Made by a program: the position numbers and the translations under genes
Shown here: one piece after another, positions 17,515-26,693 of the stretch
Position numbering within the stretch: the stretch's first letter is position 1
Layout of the letters: each line of letters opens with the position of its first letter
Assembly (NCBI GenBank): GCA_017398585.1
Contig: JAFQFS010000125.1
Span: 1-45,839, forward strand
DNA from: Clostridia bacterium
GTDB taxonomy: Bacteria > Bacillota > Clostridia > Oscillospirales > CAG-272
DNA length: 45,839 nucleotides
Direction: 5' to 3'
Notes under the pieces: model-generated
Databases searched by the model: none
Told to the model about the DNA's origin: nothing
The model's input: only the letters and a program-made list of their open reading frames with translations

Positions 17515-18642
17515 ATGCTGACCGAACAGGACAGAGTCGCTATGATGAGCGATGAGGAGAGAGTTGCCTTTGCAAAGGCGATGAATGCGGAAGATTACAG
17601 GGAGATACCGGCATACTGGAACGAATATCTTGACGTGAAAATCCGGCAGATTCACGATAAACAGATGGCGGGCGGCGTTCATGCTGCAAGTTTCGGCGTG
17701 ATCGCGGACTTCCATTTTACCGTGAACTGCCTGCGCTCGCCTGCACTGATGGAGAAGATTCTTGACGAATGCGGCATTCCGTACTTCTTCCTGGCCGGAG
17801 ATTTTGTTTCCGGAATGGGAATGATCACGCCCGATGACCTCATTCGTGAGATGATCTGCGTGCGCAGACTGTTTTCGCGGATCGAACCTAAAATGCTGCT
17901 CGTTCAGGGCAATCACGATCCGTCCTATTCCACGATACCGGGTCACGGTTATGCCGAATCTCTGACAACGGAGCAGATCTATGAGTATATGTTCCGTTTC
18001 CAGACACAATATCCGAACCGTGTATTCGGTGAGGATGGTACATACTTCTATGCCGACGACAGTGCCCGGAAGATGCGTTATATCGTTCTTAACGCGCATG
18101 ATACGCCGAACGATGATGTGAAGCCCGACGGGTTCCCCGTGTATCCGAAGATGAAATGTCTCGGTTTCGGACAGATGCAGCTCCGGTGGTTTGCGGAGAC
18201 GGCTCTGGACGTGCCGGCTGCCGACTCCGGGACGGACGTCGTCTGGACCGTTGTTTTGTGTACGCACGAGAGCGTATGCGGCGATGAGGAGTATTACAAC
18301 AGAGAGCTGGTTCTTGGGCTGATCGACGCGTTCAGAAAGCATACGGTTTACGAAGGAACAAGTGACTGTGCCGAACCGGAGTATAACGCTTCTGTCCGTG
18401 CCGACTTTACCGGACGCGGCGGTGATTTTGCTGTCTGGGTCGGCGGTCACACGCACCGCGATATGGTGCAGAACGTGAATGGCATCCTGTGCCTGACGAC
18501 TGCCTCCGACAGCTTCAATGACATCGGCAATACTGACGAACAGTGTTTCGATATTTTTACGGTGAACAAGGCGGAACATACGATCTGCGCAACCCGGATC
18601 GGCCGCGGCGGAGACCGTGAGTTTTCCTATGAGACATACTGA
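17515..18642 (+). CDS. calcineurin-like metallophosphoesterase
   Basis: This 375-residue cytosolic protein has the metallophosphoesterase motif series: DFH at 65-67 in GVIADFHF, GDF in FFLAGDFVSG, GNHD in LVQGNHDPS, and GGHTH near residue 320. No signal peptide is present. The substrate is unknown; the fold serves nucleotides, phosphodiesters and proteins. The ATG at 17515 follows AGGAGG. The gene stands alone between two terminators, so it is probably monocistronic. Confidence 0.85.
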   Translation: MLTEQDRVAMMSDEERVAFAKAMNAEDYREIPAYWNEYLDVKIRQIHDKQMAGGVHAASFGVIADFHFTVNCLRSPALMEKILDECGIPYFFLAGDFVSGMGMITPDDLIREMICVRRLFSRIEPKMLLVQGNHDPSYSTIPGHGYAESLTTEQIYEYMFRFQTQYPNRVFGEDGTYFYADDSARKMRYIVLNAHDTPNDDVKPDGFPVYPKMKCLGFGQMQLRWFAETALDVPAADSGTDVVWTVVLCTHESVCGDEEYYNRELVLGLIDAFRKHTVYEGTSDCAEPEYNASVRADFTGRGGDFAVWVGGHTHRDMVQNVNGILCLTTASDSFNDIGNTDEQCFDIFTVNKAEHTICATRIGRGGDREFSYETY

Positions 18643-18648
18643 AATCAA

Positions 18649-18681
18649 ACGCCCTGCGGAATTTCCGCGGGGCGTATTTTC
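18649..18681 (+). terminator. Rho-independent terminator
   Basis: A 12-bp stem begins ACGCCCTGCGGA, has a three-base loop and is followed by ATTTTCATTT. It ends the metallophosphoesterase transcript. Confidence 0.88.
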
Positions 18682-18705
18682 ATTTATTCAATTTTGCTGG
18701 AACTA

Positions 18706-18734
18706 TTGAATTTTTTCTGCATATATGCTACCAT
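18706..18734 (+). promoter_or_regulatory. possible promoter for the sugar isomerase gene
   Basis: TTGAAT (18706-18711) and TACCAT (18729-18734) are 17 bases apart, 37 bases before the start codon. The -10 matches consensus at only four positions. Confidence 0.4.
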
Positions 18735-18771
18735 ATTCACAACAAAATTTCTCGGAAACGGAGATAGTATC

Positions 18772-19578
18772 ATGACAAACAGAAAAAACTGGAAAGCCGC
18801 TCTGTCGGTTGGTTTTTCCGCGATGACGGCGGAAACCCTTGCGGAACTTGCGAATGCGGGCATTACGGAAATCGAACTTTCGTGCGGCCAGCTCGCTCCT
18901 TTTTTCGATGACATCGATTATCCGAACCGTTCGGCGGACATTTCACGTCTGGCGAAGGACAACGGTGTGAACATTTCTTCCGTTCACCTGCCGTTCGCTC
19001 CGTTCGGAAAGATCGACCCCGCTTCTCTTGACGCGGACGTACGCGCGTACGTTGTAAAGGTGCAGTCCGAACTCATCAAAGCGGCGGGGGCGGCCGGCGT
19101 CGGCATTGCAGTCATTCATCCGAGCGGCGAACCGTACAAGGATGAAGAAAGAGCACAGCGCATTGCAGTCGCTTCTGATGTGATCGCACAGCTCGTTGAC
19201 GTTGCGAAGGAAGCGGGCGTTACCATTGCGCTTGAAAACATTCCGCGTACCTGTCTTTGCCGTACGCACGACGAAATGCAGACCTTCCTTGACAAGATTC
19301 CGGATCTGCGCGTCTGCTTCGACACCAACCACTGCCTGATCGAAGACAACTGCGACTATATCCGCGCGGTCGGCAGCAAAATTGTGACCCTGCACGTTTC
19401 GGACTACGACTTTGTTGATGAAAAGCACTGGCTGCCCGGCGAAGGCAAGAACGACTGGGAAGGTATCCTCCGTGCGCTCGAAGAGGTGGGGTACAGCGGA
19501 CGTTTCCTGTATGAGACCGGCGGTGCGGGCAAGTGCCGCGAAATTTACGCGAACTACAAAAATCTGATGGGACTCTGA
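18772..19578 (+). CDS. sugar phosphate isomerase/epimerase (xylose isomerase-like TIM barrel)
   Basis: This 268-residue protein matches the AP-endonuclease-2/xylose isomerase-like TIM-barrel family. Signs are AGITEIELSCG near the N terminus, VIHPSGEP, the metal-site strand IALENIP, FDTNHCL, LHVSDYDF with the His and Asp ligands, and GRFLYETGG at the end. Members isomerise or epimerise sugars or polyols; the substrate here is unknown. The ATG at 18772 has CGGAGA upstream. It is followed at 34 bp by the ADP-ribosylglycohydrolase gene, probably in one transcript. Confidence 0.85.
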   Translation: MTNRKNWKAALSVGFSAMTAETLAELANAGITEIELSCGQLAPFFDDIDYPNRSADISRLAKDNGVNISSVHLPFAPFGKIDPASLDADVRAYVVKVQSELIKAAGAAGVGIAVIHPSGEPYKDEERAQRIAVASDVIAQLVDVAKEAGVTIALENIPRTCLCRTHDEMQTFLDKIPDLRVCFDTNHCLIEDNCDYIRAVGSKIVTLHVSDYDFVDEKHWLPGEGKNDWEGILRALEEVGYSGRFLYETGGAGKCREIYANYKNLMGL

Positions 19579-19612
19579 TCCCGGTAAACTTCGTATACAG
19601 GAGGGAACGATT

Positions 19613-20956
19613 ATGTTAAAGCATCAGCCGTGGCTCAGACTGGGCCGTGATATCCGCGTGGAACTGGAACAGTGCCTCACGGAAGGACGTGACGTTGAAA
19701 AATACCGTGGTATCGTGGACGATATCTGCAAAATGGACGATGATACCCTGATGGCGAACGAAGGCTGGATCGCGGAAGTCGGCGCAAAAATGGCATCCGC
19801 TCCGTTCCGCGAAGGCTGGAACTACGAAGAACCGTCCGATCTGGCGGGAATTTTCGCAGCGGCACCGGCGGAAAAGCCCGTGCTCGGCGAAACTGCCGGT
19901 GACGAAGAACTGCTGAAGAAGCTCTCCGGTGCGTGGATCGGACGCATTGCGGGCTGTCTGCTCGGCAAGCCGGTCGAAGGCTGGCGCCGTCCGACGCTTC
20001 TGCCCGTTCTCAAGGCGACCGGAAACTACCCGATGGAACGTTACATCACCCAGAAGGAATTCTCCGACGAGCTGGTGGCGGAACACCGTCTGAACCGCCG
20101 TGCCTGCTTTGCGGACAACATCGGAGACGCGTCTCCGGTGGACGACGACACAAACTACACGACCTTCGCAATGAAGCTTGTGGAAAATTACGGCAAAAAC
20201 TTTACGGCGGCGGATGTTATGGAAGGCTGGATGCGCTGGATTCCGATTCTCGCGACCTGTACGGCGGAACGCGCGGCTTACCGCAACGGTGCAATGGGAC
20301 TTCTGCCCCCCGAAACCGCGACGTACAAGAATCCGTACCGTGAATGGATCGGTGCGCAGATCCGCGGCGACTTCTTCGGCTACGTCAATCCCGGCGACCC
20401 GCAGACGGCGGCCGACATGGCGTTCCGCGACGCGTCCATCTCCCATGTGAAGAACGGTATATACGGCGAAATGTACATCGCGGCGATGATTGCGGCAGCG
20501 GCTGTCACGAACGACATGCGCACCGTTATCGAAACCGGTCTTGCGTACATTCCCGCGAAGTCCAGACTGACGGAAGAAATCCGTTACATCATCGGTCTGT
20601 ACGACGGCGGTACATCCGCACTTGATATCATCGAAGCGATCCATGCGAAGTACAACGAGTTCTCCGCGCACGACTGGTGCAGTACCATTGCCAACGCGAT
20701 GATCGTTACGATGGCGCTTCTCTGCGGCGAAGGCGACTTCGGACGTTCGATTTGTCTTGCGGTGCAGTCCGCGTTTGACACCGACTGCAACGGCGCGACC
20801 GTCGGTTCCATTCTCGGCATCATGCTCGGCGAAGAAGGCATTGATCCGTACTGGTACGAAGTCTTCCACAAGGCGGTCTATACCTCTATCGAAGGCTACA
20901 ACCGTGTGGATGTCGACTTCCTTGCAAAGCGTACGCTTGAACTCATCAAGAGATAA
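19613..20956 (+). CDS. ADP-ribosylglycohydrolase family protein
   Basis: This 447-residue protein belongs to the ADP-ribosylglycohydrolase family of dinuclear Mg enzymes. The core begins with LSGAWIGRIAGCLLGKPVEG, after an N-terminal extension of about 105 residues. The first metal motif is VDDDTNYT (about residues 177-184) and the second is FDTDCNGATVGSILG (from about 388). Both key aspartate pairs are kept, so it should be active. Possible substrates include ADP-ribosylated protein or small ADP-ribosides; its place next to a sugar isomerase hints at a small-molecule role, but this is inference. AGGAGG precedes the ATG. Confidence 0.88.
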   Translation: MLKHQPWLRLGRDIRVELEQCLTEGRDVEKYRGIVDDICKMDDDTLMANEGWIAEVGAKMASAPFREGWNYEEPSDLAGIFAAAPAEKPVLGETAGDEELLKKLSGAWIGRIAGCLLGKPVEGWRRPTLLPVLKATGNYPMERYITQKEFSDELVAEHRLNRRACFADNIGDASPVDDDTNYTTFAMKLVENYGKNFTAADVMEGWMRWIPILATCTAERAAYRNGAMGLLPPETATYKNPYREWIGAQIRGDFFGYVNPGDPQTAADMAFRDASISHVKNGIYGEMYIAAMIAAAAVTNDMRTVIETGLAYIPAKSRLTEEIRYIIGLYDGGTSALDIIEAIHAKYNEFSAHDWCSTIANAMIVTMALLCGEGDFGRSICLAVQSAFDTDCNGATVGSILGIMLGEEGIDPYWYEVFHKAVYTSIEGYNRVDVDFLAKRTLELIKR

Positions 20957-21016
20957 GGTTTCCTGGGGAAAAACTTTTTGAAAAAAGTTTTTCCCCAAAC
21001 CCCTTTTCAAAAACTT
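20957..21016. repeat. dispersed palindromic element, copy 2
   Basis: The core TGGGGAAAAACTTTTT (20964-20979) and its complement are followed by the tail AAACCCCTTTTCAAAAACTT. It begins directly after the ADP-ribosylglycohydrolase stop and ends about eight bases before the ogt start. Confidence 0.85.
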
Positions 21017-21023
21017 GCAAACT

Positions 21024-21515
21024 ATGAATGGAACTATTTGGATTCCTTCGCCGGCTGGCATGTTGGCGGCGGTGATCGGGGAAGGGAAGATTTACAGTCT
21101 GTCCTTTTCGGATTCCGTCGGAAGTTTTCCACAGGATGCCCCGACTTCCGCGGAAGACCGGAGGACGGCGGAGCTGCTGCGAATGCAGCTTGACGAATAT
21201 TTTTCGGGACGGCGGCAGTCGTTTGACCTGCCGTTCTGTCTGCACGGTACGGAATTTCAGCTCGCCGTGTGGAATGCGATCCGGCGGATTCCGTACGGAG
21301 AAGTCCGTACATATGGAGAAGTTGCGTGGATGGCGGGATATCCCCGTGCGGCACGTGCCGTCGGTACAGCCTGCCGGAAGAATCCGGTCCTGCTGATCGT
21401 ACCGTGTCACCGCGTGGTGGCGGCGGACGGTCTCGGCGGATACGGCGGACGTCCGGACATCAAGCGGGCAATCTTACGACTGGAAGGAAATACGGACTAT
21501 GAACCGACGCTTTGA
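21024..21515 (+). CDS. ogt: methylated-DNA--protein-cysteine methyltransferase
   Basis: This suicide DNA repair enzyme transfers the methyl group of O6-methylguanine to its own cysteine. The active site is VPCHRVV near residue 130. The helix-turn-helix segment FQLAVWNAIRRIPYGEVRTYGEVA and the AVGTACRKNP motif are standard. The ATG at 21024 gives 163 residues; a TTG at 21015 would add three. No ribosome-binding site is visible, because the palindromic repeat occupies the space. Its end overlaps the HAD gene by 17 bases. Confidence 0.95.
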   Translation: MNGTIWIPSPAGMLAAVIGEGKIYSLSFSDSVGSFPQDAPTSAEDRRTAELLRMQLDEYFSGRRQSFDLPFCLHGTEFQLAVWNAIRRIPYGEVRTYGEVAWMAGYPRAARAVGTACRKNPVLLIVPCHRVVAADGLGGYGGRPDIKRAILRLEGNTDYEPTL

Positions 21516-22158
21516 CAGCATTTTATTCGATCTCGACGGCACCCTCTGGGATGCGACGAACGTGACGGCGGAGACGTGGGTGGAGGTTCTCGCGCGCCAT
21601 CCGTACGTGAAATGCGCGGTGAAACCCGATCATGAGACCGTACGGCGGTACATGGGGCTGACGAACGAGGAACTGGCGGGGATTTTTTTCCCGGAGCTTC
21701 CGTTTGACGAGGCGTTTTCTCTGATGGGAGAGAGCTGTGCGCTCGAGAACGAATGGCTCCCCGAACGGGGCGGCATTCTGTACGACGGCGTGGAGGAGAC
21801 CCTCTTCCGGCTGAAAACGGACGGATACCGGCTGTTTGTCGTGAGCAACTGTCAGGCGGGATATATTGAGGCGTTCCTGTGGGCGCACGGGTTCGGTGAT
21901 CTGTTCGAGGACATCGAATGCACCGGAAACACAGGACTCAGCAAGGCGGAGAACATCCGTCTTGTCACGGAGCGGAACAGGCTGGAGGCACCGGTGTTTG
22001 TCGGTGATACGATCAGCGACGGTTCGGCGGCGCGGGCGGCGGGGATCCCGTTCGTCTACGCGAAATACGGGTTCGGCGAACTCTGCGGCAGAGGGCGTAC
22101 GGACGATTATGACATGGAAATTCACGCGTTCCGCGAGGTCGCGGACGTGATCAGATAA
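21499..22158 (+). CDS. HAD-family hydrolase (phosphoglycolate phosphatase-like)
   Basis: This 219-residue HAD phosphatase shows motif I FDLDGTLWD (residues 10-18), motif II VVSNCQ, a lysine in LSKAENIRL, and motif IV GDTISDGSAARAAGIPF. A helical cap domain lies between motifs I and II. The layout resembles phosphoglycolate or other sugar-phosphate phosphatases; the substrate is unknown. It overlaps ogt by 17 bases and has GGAAGG about 11 bases before the ATG, so translation is coupled. Confidence 0.85.
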   Translation: MNRRFDSILFDLDGTLWDATNVTAETWVEVLARHPYVKCAVKPDHETVRRYMGLTNEELAGIFFPELPFDEAFSLMGESCALENEWLPERGGILYDGVEETLFRLKTDGYRLFVVSNCQAGYIEAFLWAHGFGDLFEDIECTGNTGLSKAENIRLVTERNRLEAPVFVGDTISDGSAARAAGIPFVYAKYGFGELCGRGRTDDYDMEIHAFREVADVIR

Positions 22159-22172
22159 AGGAGCACACCATC

Positions 22173-22982
22173 ATGCAGAGATGCAATTTTCATACCCACA
22201 CCAAGTATTCCGACGGGACGGACACCCCGCAGGAAATGATCGAGGCGGCCATCGGCTTCGGCTTCAAGGCGCTCGGTTTCTCGGATCACAGCTACACCCA
22301 TCAGCGTGAGGATTATCCGATGTCCATCGAGGGACAGAAGCAGTACCGCCGCGAGATCCGCGCGCTTGCCGAACAGTACAAGGATCAGATCCGTGTTTAC
22401 TGCGGTATCGAGCAGGACGCGGAATCGAGCCTGCCCGGCAGGGAATACGACTACATTCTTTCGTCCGTGCATGAGCTGATCTATCACGGGGAATTCTATC
22501 CGCTCGACTCGAGCGAAGCACTGCACCGCAACGCGGTGGAAACCCTCTTCGGCGGGAATTATCTCGAATTTGCGAAGCGGTATTTCTACCTGCTGACCGA
22601 ACATGTCATTCGTCAGAAGACGGACATCGTCGGACATTTCGACCTCATTACCAAGTACAGCCTTGCTCCGGAGGATCATCCGGAATATGCGGACGCAGCG
22701 CTTGAGGCGATCCGCGAGATCGTGAAGCACTGCAATCTGTTCGAACTGAACACCGGTGCGATTGCAAGAGGGCTGCGGACAGTTCCGTATCCGGCGCCGT
22801 TCATGGTGGATGAGATCAAGCGTCTCGGCGGACGGTTCATTGTCAACTCCGACTGCCATTACCGTGCAAAGCTGACCTGCTGGTTCGACGAGGCGGAAAA
22901 GTTCCTCGCGGCACACGGATTTGTAAAGGACGAACACGCAGATCTGAACGATGTCGTGAAGGACATCGAGATTTGGAGATAA
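22173..22982 (+). CDS. PHP-domain histidinol-phosphatase family protein
   Basis: This 269-residue PHP phosphoesterase has the metal ligands in the expected order: HTHTKYSDGTD (from H7), GFSDHS, GIEQD, SSVHEL, GHFDLI and NSDCH. The match is best to HisJ/HisK histidinol-phosphate phosphatases. No other histidine biosynthesis gene is near, so another phosphate ester is possible. AAGGAG precedes the ATG, and the gene lies 14 bp after the HAD gene and three bases before the next. Confidence 0.85.
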   Translation: MQRCNFHTHTKYSDGTDTPQEMIEAAIGFGFKALGFSDHSYTHQREDYPMSIEGQKQYRREIRALAEQYKDQIRVYCGIEQDAESSLPGREYDYILSSVHELIYHGEFYPLDSSEALHRNAVETLFGGNYLEFAKRYFYLLTEHVIRQKTDIVGHFDLITKYSLAPEDHPEYADAALEAIREIVKHCNLFELNTGAIARGLRTVPYPAPFMVDEIKRLGGRFIVNSDCHYRAKLTCWFDEAEKFLAAHGFVKDEHADLNDVVKDIEIWR

Positions 22983-22985
22983 GTT

Positions 22986-24032
22986 ATGGTAAATTACGAA
23001 GCATTGCCGAAAAATATTTATTCCGGTGAATATGCGGCGGGACACTGTCAGGGGATCGCGGTCGATACGGAGAAGGGATATGTGTATTATTCCTTTACGA
23101 CCATGCTCGTGAAGACCGACCTGCTCGGCAATTTCATCGGTTCCGCGGTCGGACTCTGCGGACATCTCGGCTGCATTTCGTTCAACAAGGCGGACGGGAA
23201 AGTGTACGGTTCGCTCGAATACAAGAACGACGGCATCGGGAAGGGAATCATCCATATGCTCGGCGGCGGAATCGTGATCCCGAACGCGTTCTACATTGCG
23301 ATTTTTGACGTGGATCAGATCGACCGTGCGGACATTCCGTCGGAAGAAGTGCTGAAGTGTGCGTTCCTTAAAGAGGTAACGGACGATTACGAAAACGAAG
23401 CGGCTCTTGCAGACGGCAGAACGGTGAAGCACGTTCTCGGATGCAGCGGCATTGACGGATGCGCGATCGGTCCGGACTTCGGTGCGGACGACGGCGTATA
23501 TCACCTGTTTGTCTCGTACGGCGTTTATCTGGATCAGAGCCGCGATGACAACGACTATCAGGTGATTCTGAAGTACGACCTCGGCGAACTGAACCGTACG
23601 GCGGAGGTGCTGCGTCAGAACGACATGCACCAGAGCGGCCCGGCGGCTCCGGAGGCGAAGTATTACGTCTATACCGGCAACACGAATTACGGCGTGCAGA
23701 ATCTGGAATACGATGCGTTCTCGAACAAGTATTATATGGCGGTGTACCGCGGAAACAAGCCGCAGTTCAGAAATCCGCCGATGTTTGCGGTGGACGCGGG
23801 AATCGCGCCCGTGAAGGAAGTGCTGAAGGGTGTGTATCCGGAAACGGTCGGCGATGTGCTGACGCTCGACGCGCACGGTATGGATGGGATCGGATTCGGC
23901 TACGGCTCGACGGGGATTGCGTCCATCGGGAAAGGGTATTTCTACGTTTCCCATGAGGGACACCGCGAAAAGATGCAGTACACGAACGTGAAGCTGTACA
24001 AGCTGGTGAACGGCGAGTTTGAGCTCGCGTAA
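22986..24032 (+). CDS. uncharacterised protein, probable beta-propeller
   Basis: I cannot name this family. The 348-residue protein lacks a signal peptide and is rich in short beta-strand phrases with aromatic pairs (GYVYYSFTT, GKVYGSLEY, YHLFVSYGVYL, NKYYMAVYRG, KGYFYVSHEG) in the manner of a beta-propeller. GHCQGIAVD near residue 19 and GVQNLEYD near 236 could be blade starts. It begins three bases after the PHP gene, sharing its transcript, so the two may act on related substrates. Confidence 0.7.
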   Translation: MVNYEALPKNIYSGEYAAGHCQGIAVDTEKGYVYYSFTTMLVKTDLLGNFIGSAVGLCGHLGCISFNKADGKVYGSLEYKNDGIGKGIIHMLGGGIVIPNAFYIAIFDVDQIDRADIPSEEVLKCAFLKEVTDDYENEAALADGRTVKHVLGCSGIDGCAIGPDFGADDGVYHLFVSYGVYLDQSRDDNDYQVILKYDLGELNRTAEVLRQNDMHQSGPAAPEAKYYVYTGNTNYGVQNLEYDAFSNKYYMAVYRGNKPQFRNPPMFAVDAGIAPVKEVLKGVYPETVGDVLTLDAHGMDGIGFGYGSTGIASIGKGYFYVSHEGHREKMQYTNVKLYKLVNGEFELA

Positions 24033-24106
24033 ATTTTGGGAAAACGGGAACTTTTGCGGCGGTGACGGCGTCTAACGGATAGAGTTTTTATTGAACGGAG
24101 GATGTT

Positions 24107-24994
24107 ATGAAGTACGCGAAAGTTTTCGGGATTCTCCTTTCGGCGGGGATGCTGTCTGTGTCCTGCGGGGAACCGGTGGAACTCGGGGAACCTGTGCATC
24201 TGTTCGGGCATATTACGCAGGAACCGATTGCACTCATGGATTATCTGGTCTGTGATGGAGAACAGACGATTTCTTACCGTGTTCCGAGTGAAAGTAAAGT
24301 GGAATATCACGAAGAAATTTTTACGAACCTTCAAAAGGTCGAGGCGTGTCCGGTGCTGAACCCGGAAATGCCGGAACCGACTTATCCGATTTATTCCGTG
24401 TTCGCTCTGGATGAAGGCGAAACCGGAGAAAATGTTGAGTTTGCATGGTCGGACGGATATCTGTACAACAGAGACGGAACGGTTTATGCGTTTGATTTCG
24501 ATTTTGATTCTCTGATTGATGACTATGACATGAACTATCGGGAAGAACGGGATGTGAAGGAAGGCGTTTCTGTGAAATGCCGGTATTATATTGCGCAGGA
24601 TCCGGACGGCTGGAAAAGCGAATGGCTGAATCCTGTGGCAGACCGGATGATTTCGGAGGAAATTCTTCTGACCGATGCAGTGTTATCCGACGGAATCCTG
24701 TCATTTTCGCTCACGAATTCCGGCGAACAGACGATGCGGACGGGAGGAACGGACTATTCTCTTCATGTGAAGCTGGACGGAATCTGGTACGGTGTGCCGA
24801 CCTTGCCGGGAACGGTGGTCTGGGACTATATGCCGGAAATTCCGGCAGGGGAGACGTATGAGGAATCCTGTTATATCCGTAGCCGCTACGGCGATCTTCC
24901 GGCGGGAACGTATCGTGTCGGGATCGATGTCTGGAGCGATGAGGGAGACCGTGCGGAAAAATCGGCGGTATACCATGAATTTACGATCGAATAA
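24107..24994 (+). CDS. lipoprotein, first of three tandem paralogues
   Basis: This 295-residue protein has a lipoprotein signal peptide with a lipobox ending at C20 (LSVSC), so it is predicted to be tethered to the outer face of the membrane. The middle has the family phrase WSDGYLYNRDGTVYAFDFD near residue 115 and YYIAQDPDGW. The C-terminal domain is beta-rich and ends with YGDLPAGTYRVGIDV, typical of bacterial Ig-like folds. Function is unknown. GGAGG lies five bases before the ATG. The next paralogue starts 14 bases after its stop. Confidence 0.8.
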   Translation: MKYAKVFGILLSAGMLSVSCGEPVELGEPVHLFGHITQEPIALMDYLVCDGEQTISYRVPSESKVEYHEEIFTNLQKVEACPVLNPEMPEPTYPIYSVFALDEGETGENVEFAWSDGYLYNRDGTVYAFDFDFDSLIDDYDMNYREERDVKEGVSVKCRYYIAQDPDGWKSEWLNPVADRMISEEILLTDAVLSDGILSFSLTNSGEQTMRTGGTDYSLHVKLDGIWYGVPTLPGTVVWDYMPEIPAGETYEESCYIRSRYGDLPAGTYRVGIDVWSDEGDRAEKSAVYHEFTIE

Positions 24995-25008
24995 GGGGGA
25001 ATCCGAAG

Positions 25009-25815
25009 ATGAAAAAAATCACAAAACTTACGGCGGCTCTTCTGCCGGCACTGCTCCTGACCGCCTGCGGCGGCGGGGCGAATACGCTGTTTGACACCGC
25101 GTCGCCGGAATCGTCGCTGATGGTGCTTTACGTGTACGACGGTGCGGAGATGGTCTGCTACTATCTCTCGGACAATGCGGCGGAGCATGAAATCATCGAA
25201 AAGCTGAAATCCACGTCCGCGAAGCCGGCGGATGTGACGACGGACGACGTAAAGTTCCCGGCGTACGGGTTCGACATCGGTTCAACGGACGGCTGGGGCC
25301 TTTACATGACATGGTCGAACGGATATCTCTACAACCGCGACGGGGAAGTGTACGAATTCGACTTTGATTTCGATGACCTTCTCACGGACTATGCCTTCAC
25401 AGAGGAATGGAGCCGTCCGGACGGAATGGCTCTGCCGTGCATGTGGTATCTGGTGCAGGACGAAAACGGCTGGAACGCGGATTTGATGAATCCTGCGGCG
25501 GAACCGGAAGCTCCCGACAGGATTACAGTGGAGATCGACTATACGGGCGAGACCATCGAAGCAACGTTCCGCAACGACGGGACAGAGCCTTGGGGATTCG
25601 GGACGTACTGGTCGCTTCAGGTGAATCTTGGTGGCGTGTGGTACGAGGTTCCTACGTCGCCGGTAAGCAACTGGGGATTCCCGGACATCGGGTATGAGCT
25701 TGCCGCCGGCGGAACGTGGGACGAGACCTATCACATGGAAATGTACGGCGACCTTCCGGCGGGACAGTACCGGTTCTATGCGTTCGGCGTAACGGATGAA
25801 TTTACAGTGGAGTGA
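25009..25815 (+). CDS. lipoprotein, second tandem paralogue
   Basis: The 268-residue protein has a lipobox ending at C20 (LLTAC) and the same plan as its neighbours: a poorly conserved N-terminal domain, the phrase WSNGYLYNRDGEVYEFDFD near residue 102, WYLVQDENGW, and a C-terminal Ig-like domain ending YGDLPAGQYRF. It is co-transcribed with the first and third copies. Function is unknown. Divergence between copies is large, so the duplications are not recent. Confidence 0.8.
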   Translation: MKKITKLTAALLPALLLTACGGGANTLFDTASPESSLMVLYVYDGAEMVCYYLSDNAAEHEIIEKLKSTSAKPADVTTDDVKFPAYGFDIGSTDGWGLYMTWSNGYLYNRDGEVYEFDFDFDDLLTDYAFTEEWSRPDGMALPCMWYLVQDENGWNADLMNPAAEPEAPDRITVEIDYTGETIEATFRNDGTEPWGFGTYWSLQVNLGGVWYEVPTSPVSNWGFPDIGYELAAGGTWDETYHMEMYGDLPAGQYRFYAFGVTDEFTVE

Positions 25816-25818
25816 TCT

Positions 25819-26658
25819 GTGAAGAAGGCGATATTTGCGCTGATGGCGGCGGTTCTGATGCTTGGTTCCTGCGGAAACAAGAACAACATGCTTTTTGACA
25901 GAATGCAGGCGGATGAGCTGTATCTGTACCGCTATGATGGCGGTGAGGTCGAGGTTTACCGGATCGTTACGACCGGGACGCACCGGAGTGTCAAAGAAGA
26001 ACGAATGGTTCAAACTCTGCGCAGGATTCATGCGGAACCCGCCTCAGCGACATCGGCGGAATTCCCGATTTACGCAGTTTCAAGCGGATCATCGGAAGAG
26101 GGCGAGTGGTTCCGGGCGGCGTGGTCGGACGGATATTTGTATACGGCAGACGGTGCGGTTTATGAGTTTGACTACAATTTTGAAAAGGCGATACGGACTT
26201 ATGATTTTGTAAAGCAGAGAGGCGACCCTTTGCCGGAAACTCTGCCCTGTGTATACTATATAGTACGCGGTGATGACAGCTGGGACACGGACCTTCTGCG
26301 GGAGGTTTCCAAAAGCAGTCCTGCAGAAGGGATGGGTGTTTCGGTGGCTGAACGTACAGAGGAACAGATTGTTCTGAAACTGGTCAATCATGGGACGGAG
26401 CCATGGGAATATTTCAGCCGATACACACTTCATGGTAATGTGGACGGCATATGGTATCACCTTCCCGCGATGCCTGAGCAGACGGAAGGAGAGATTGCGG
26501 TGCTGGAGATTCCGGTCGGAAGCAGTGCGGAAATTCCGTGTGATCTTTCGGGATACGGCGATCTTCCGGAAGGTGACTATCGCTTGGTTCTGGAAGGTAC
26601 GAACGACGGAGGGGGACGGGAAATCTACTTCGAATTTAAGGTTTCAAAAGGAAAATAA
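25819..26658 (+). CDS. lipoprotein, third tandem paralogue (GTG start)
   Basis: The GTG at 25819 starts three bases after the previous stop, with GGAG just upstream, and gives a lipoprotein signal peptide with a lipobox at C18 (LGSC). The 279-residue protein keeps the family signature WSDGYLYTADGAVYEFDYN, YYIVRGDDSW and a C-terminal Ig-like end, YGDLPEGDYRL. It is the most diverged copy and uses more AT-rich codons. Function is unknown. Confidence 0.78.
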   Translation: MKKAIFALMAAVLMLGSCGNKNNMLFDRMQADELYLYRYDGGEVEVYRIVTTGTHRSVKEERMVQTLRRIHAEPASATSAEFPIYAVSSGSSEEGEWFRAAWSDGYLYTADGAVYEFDYNFEKAIRTYDFVKQRGDPLPETLPCVYYIVRGDDSWDTDLLREVSKSSPAEGMGVSVAERTEEQIVLKLVNHGTEPWEYFSRYTLHGNVDGIWYHLPAMPEQTEGEIAVLEIPVGSSAEIPCDLSGYGDLPEGDYRLVLEGTNDGGGREIYFEFKVSKGK

Positions 26659-26693
26659 TACGCAAATGCGTAAGACATAACGGAGGAATTACA

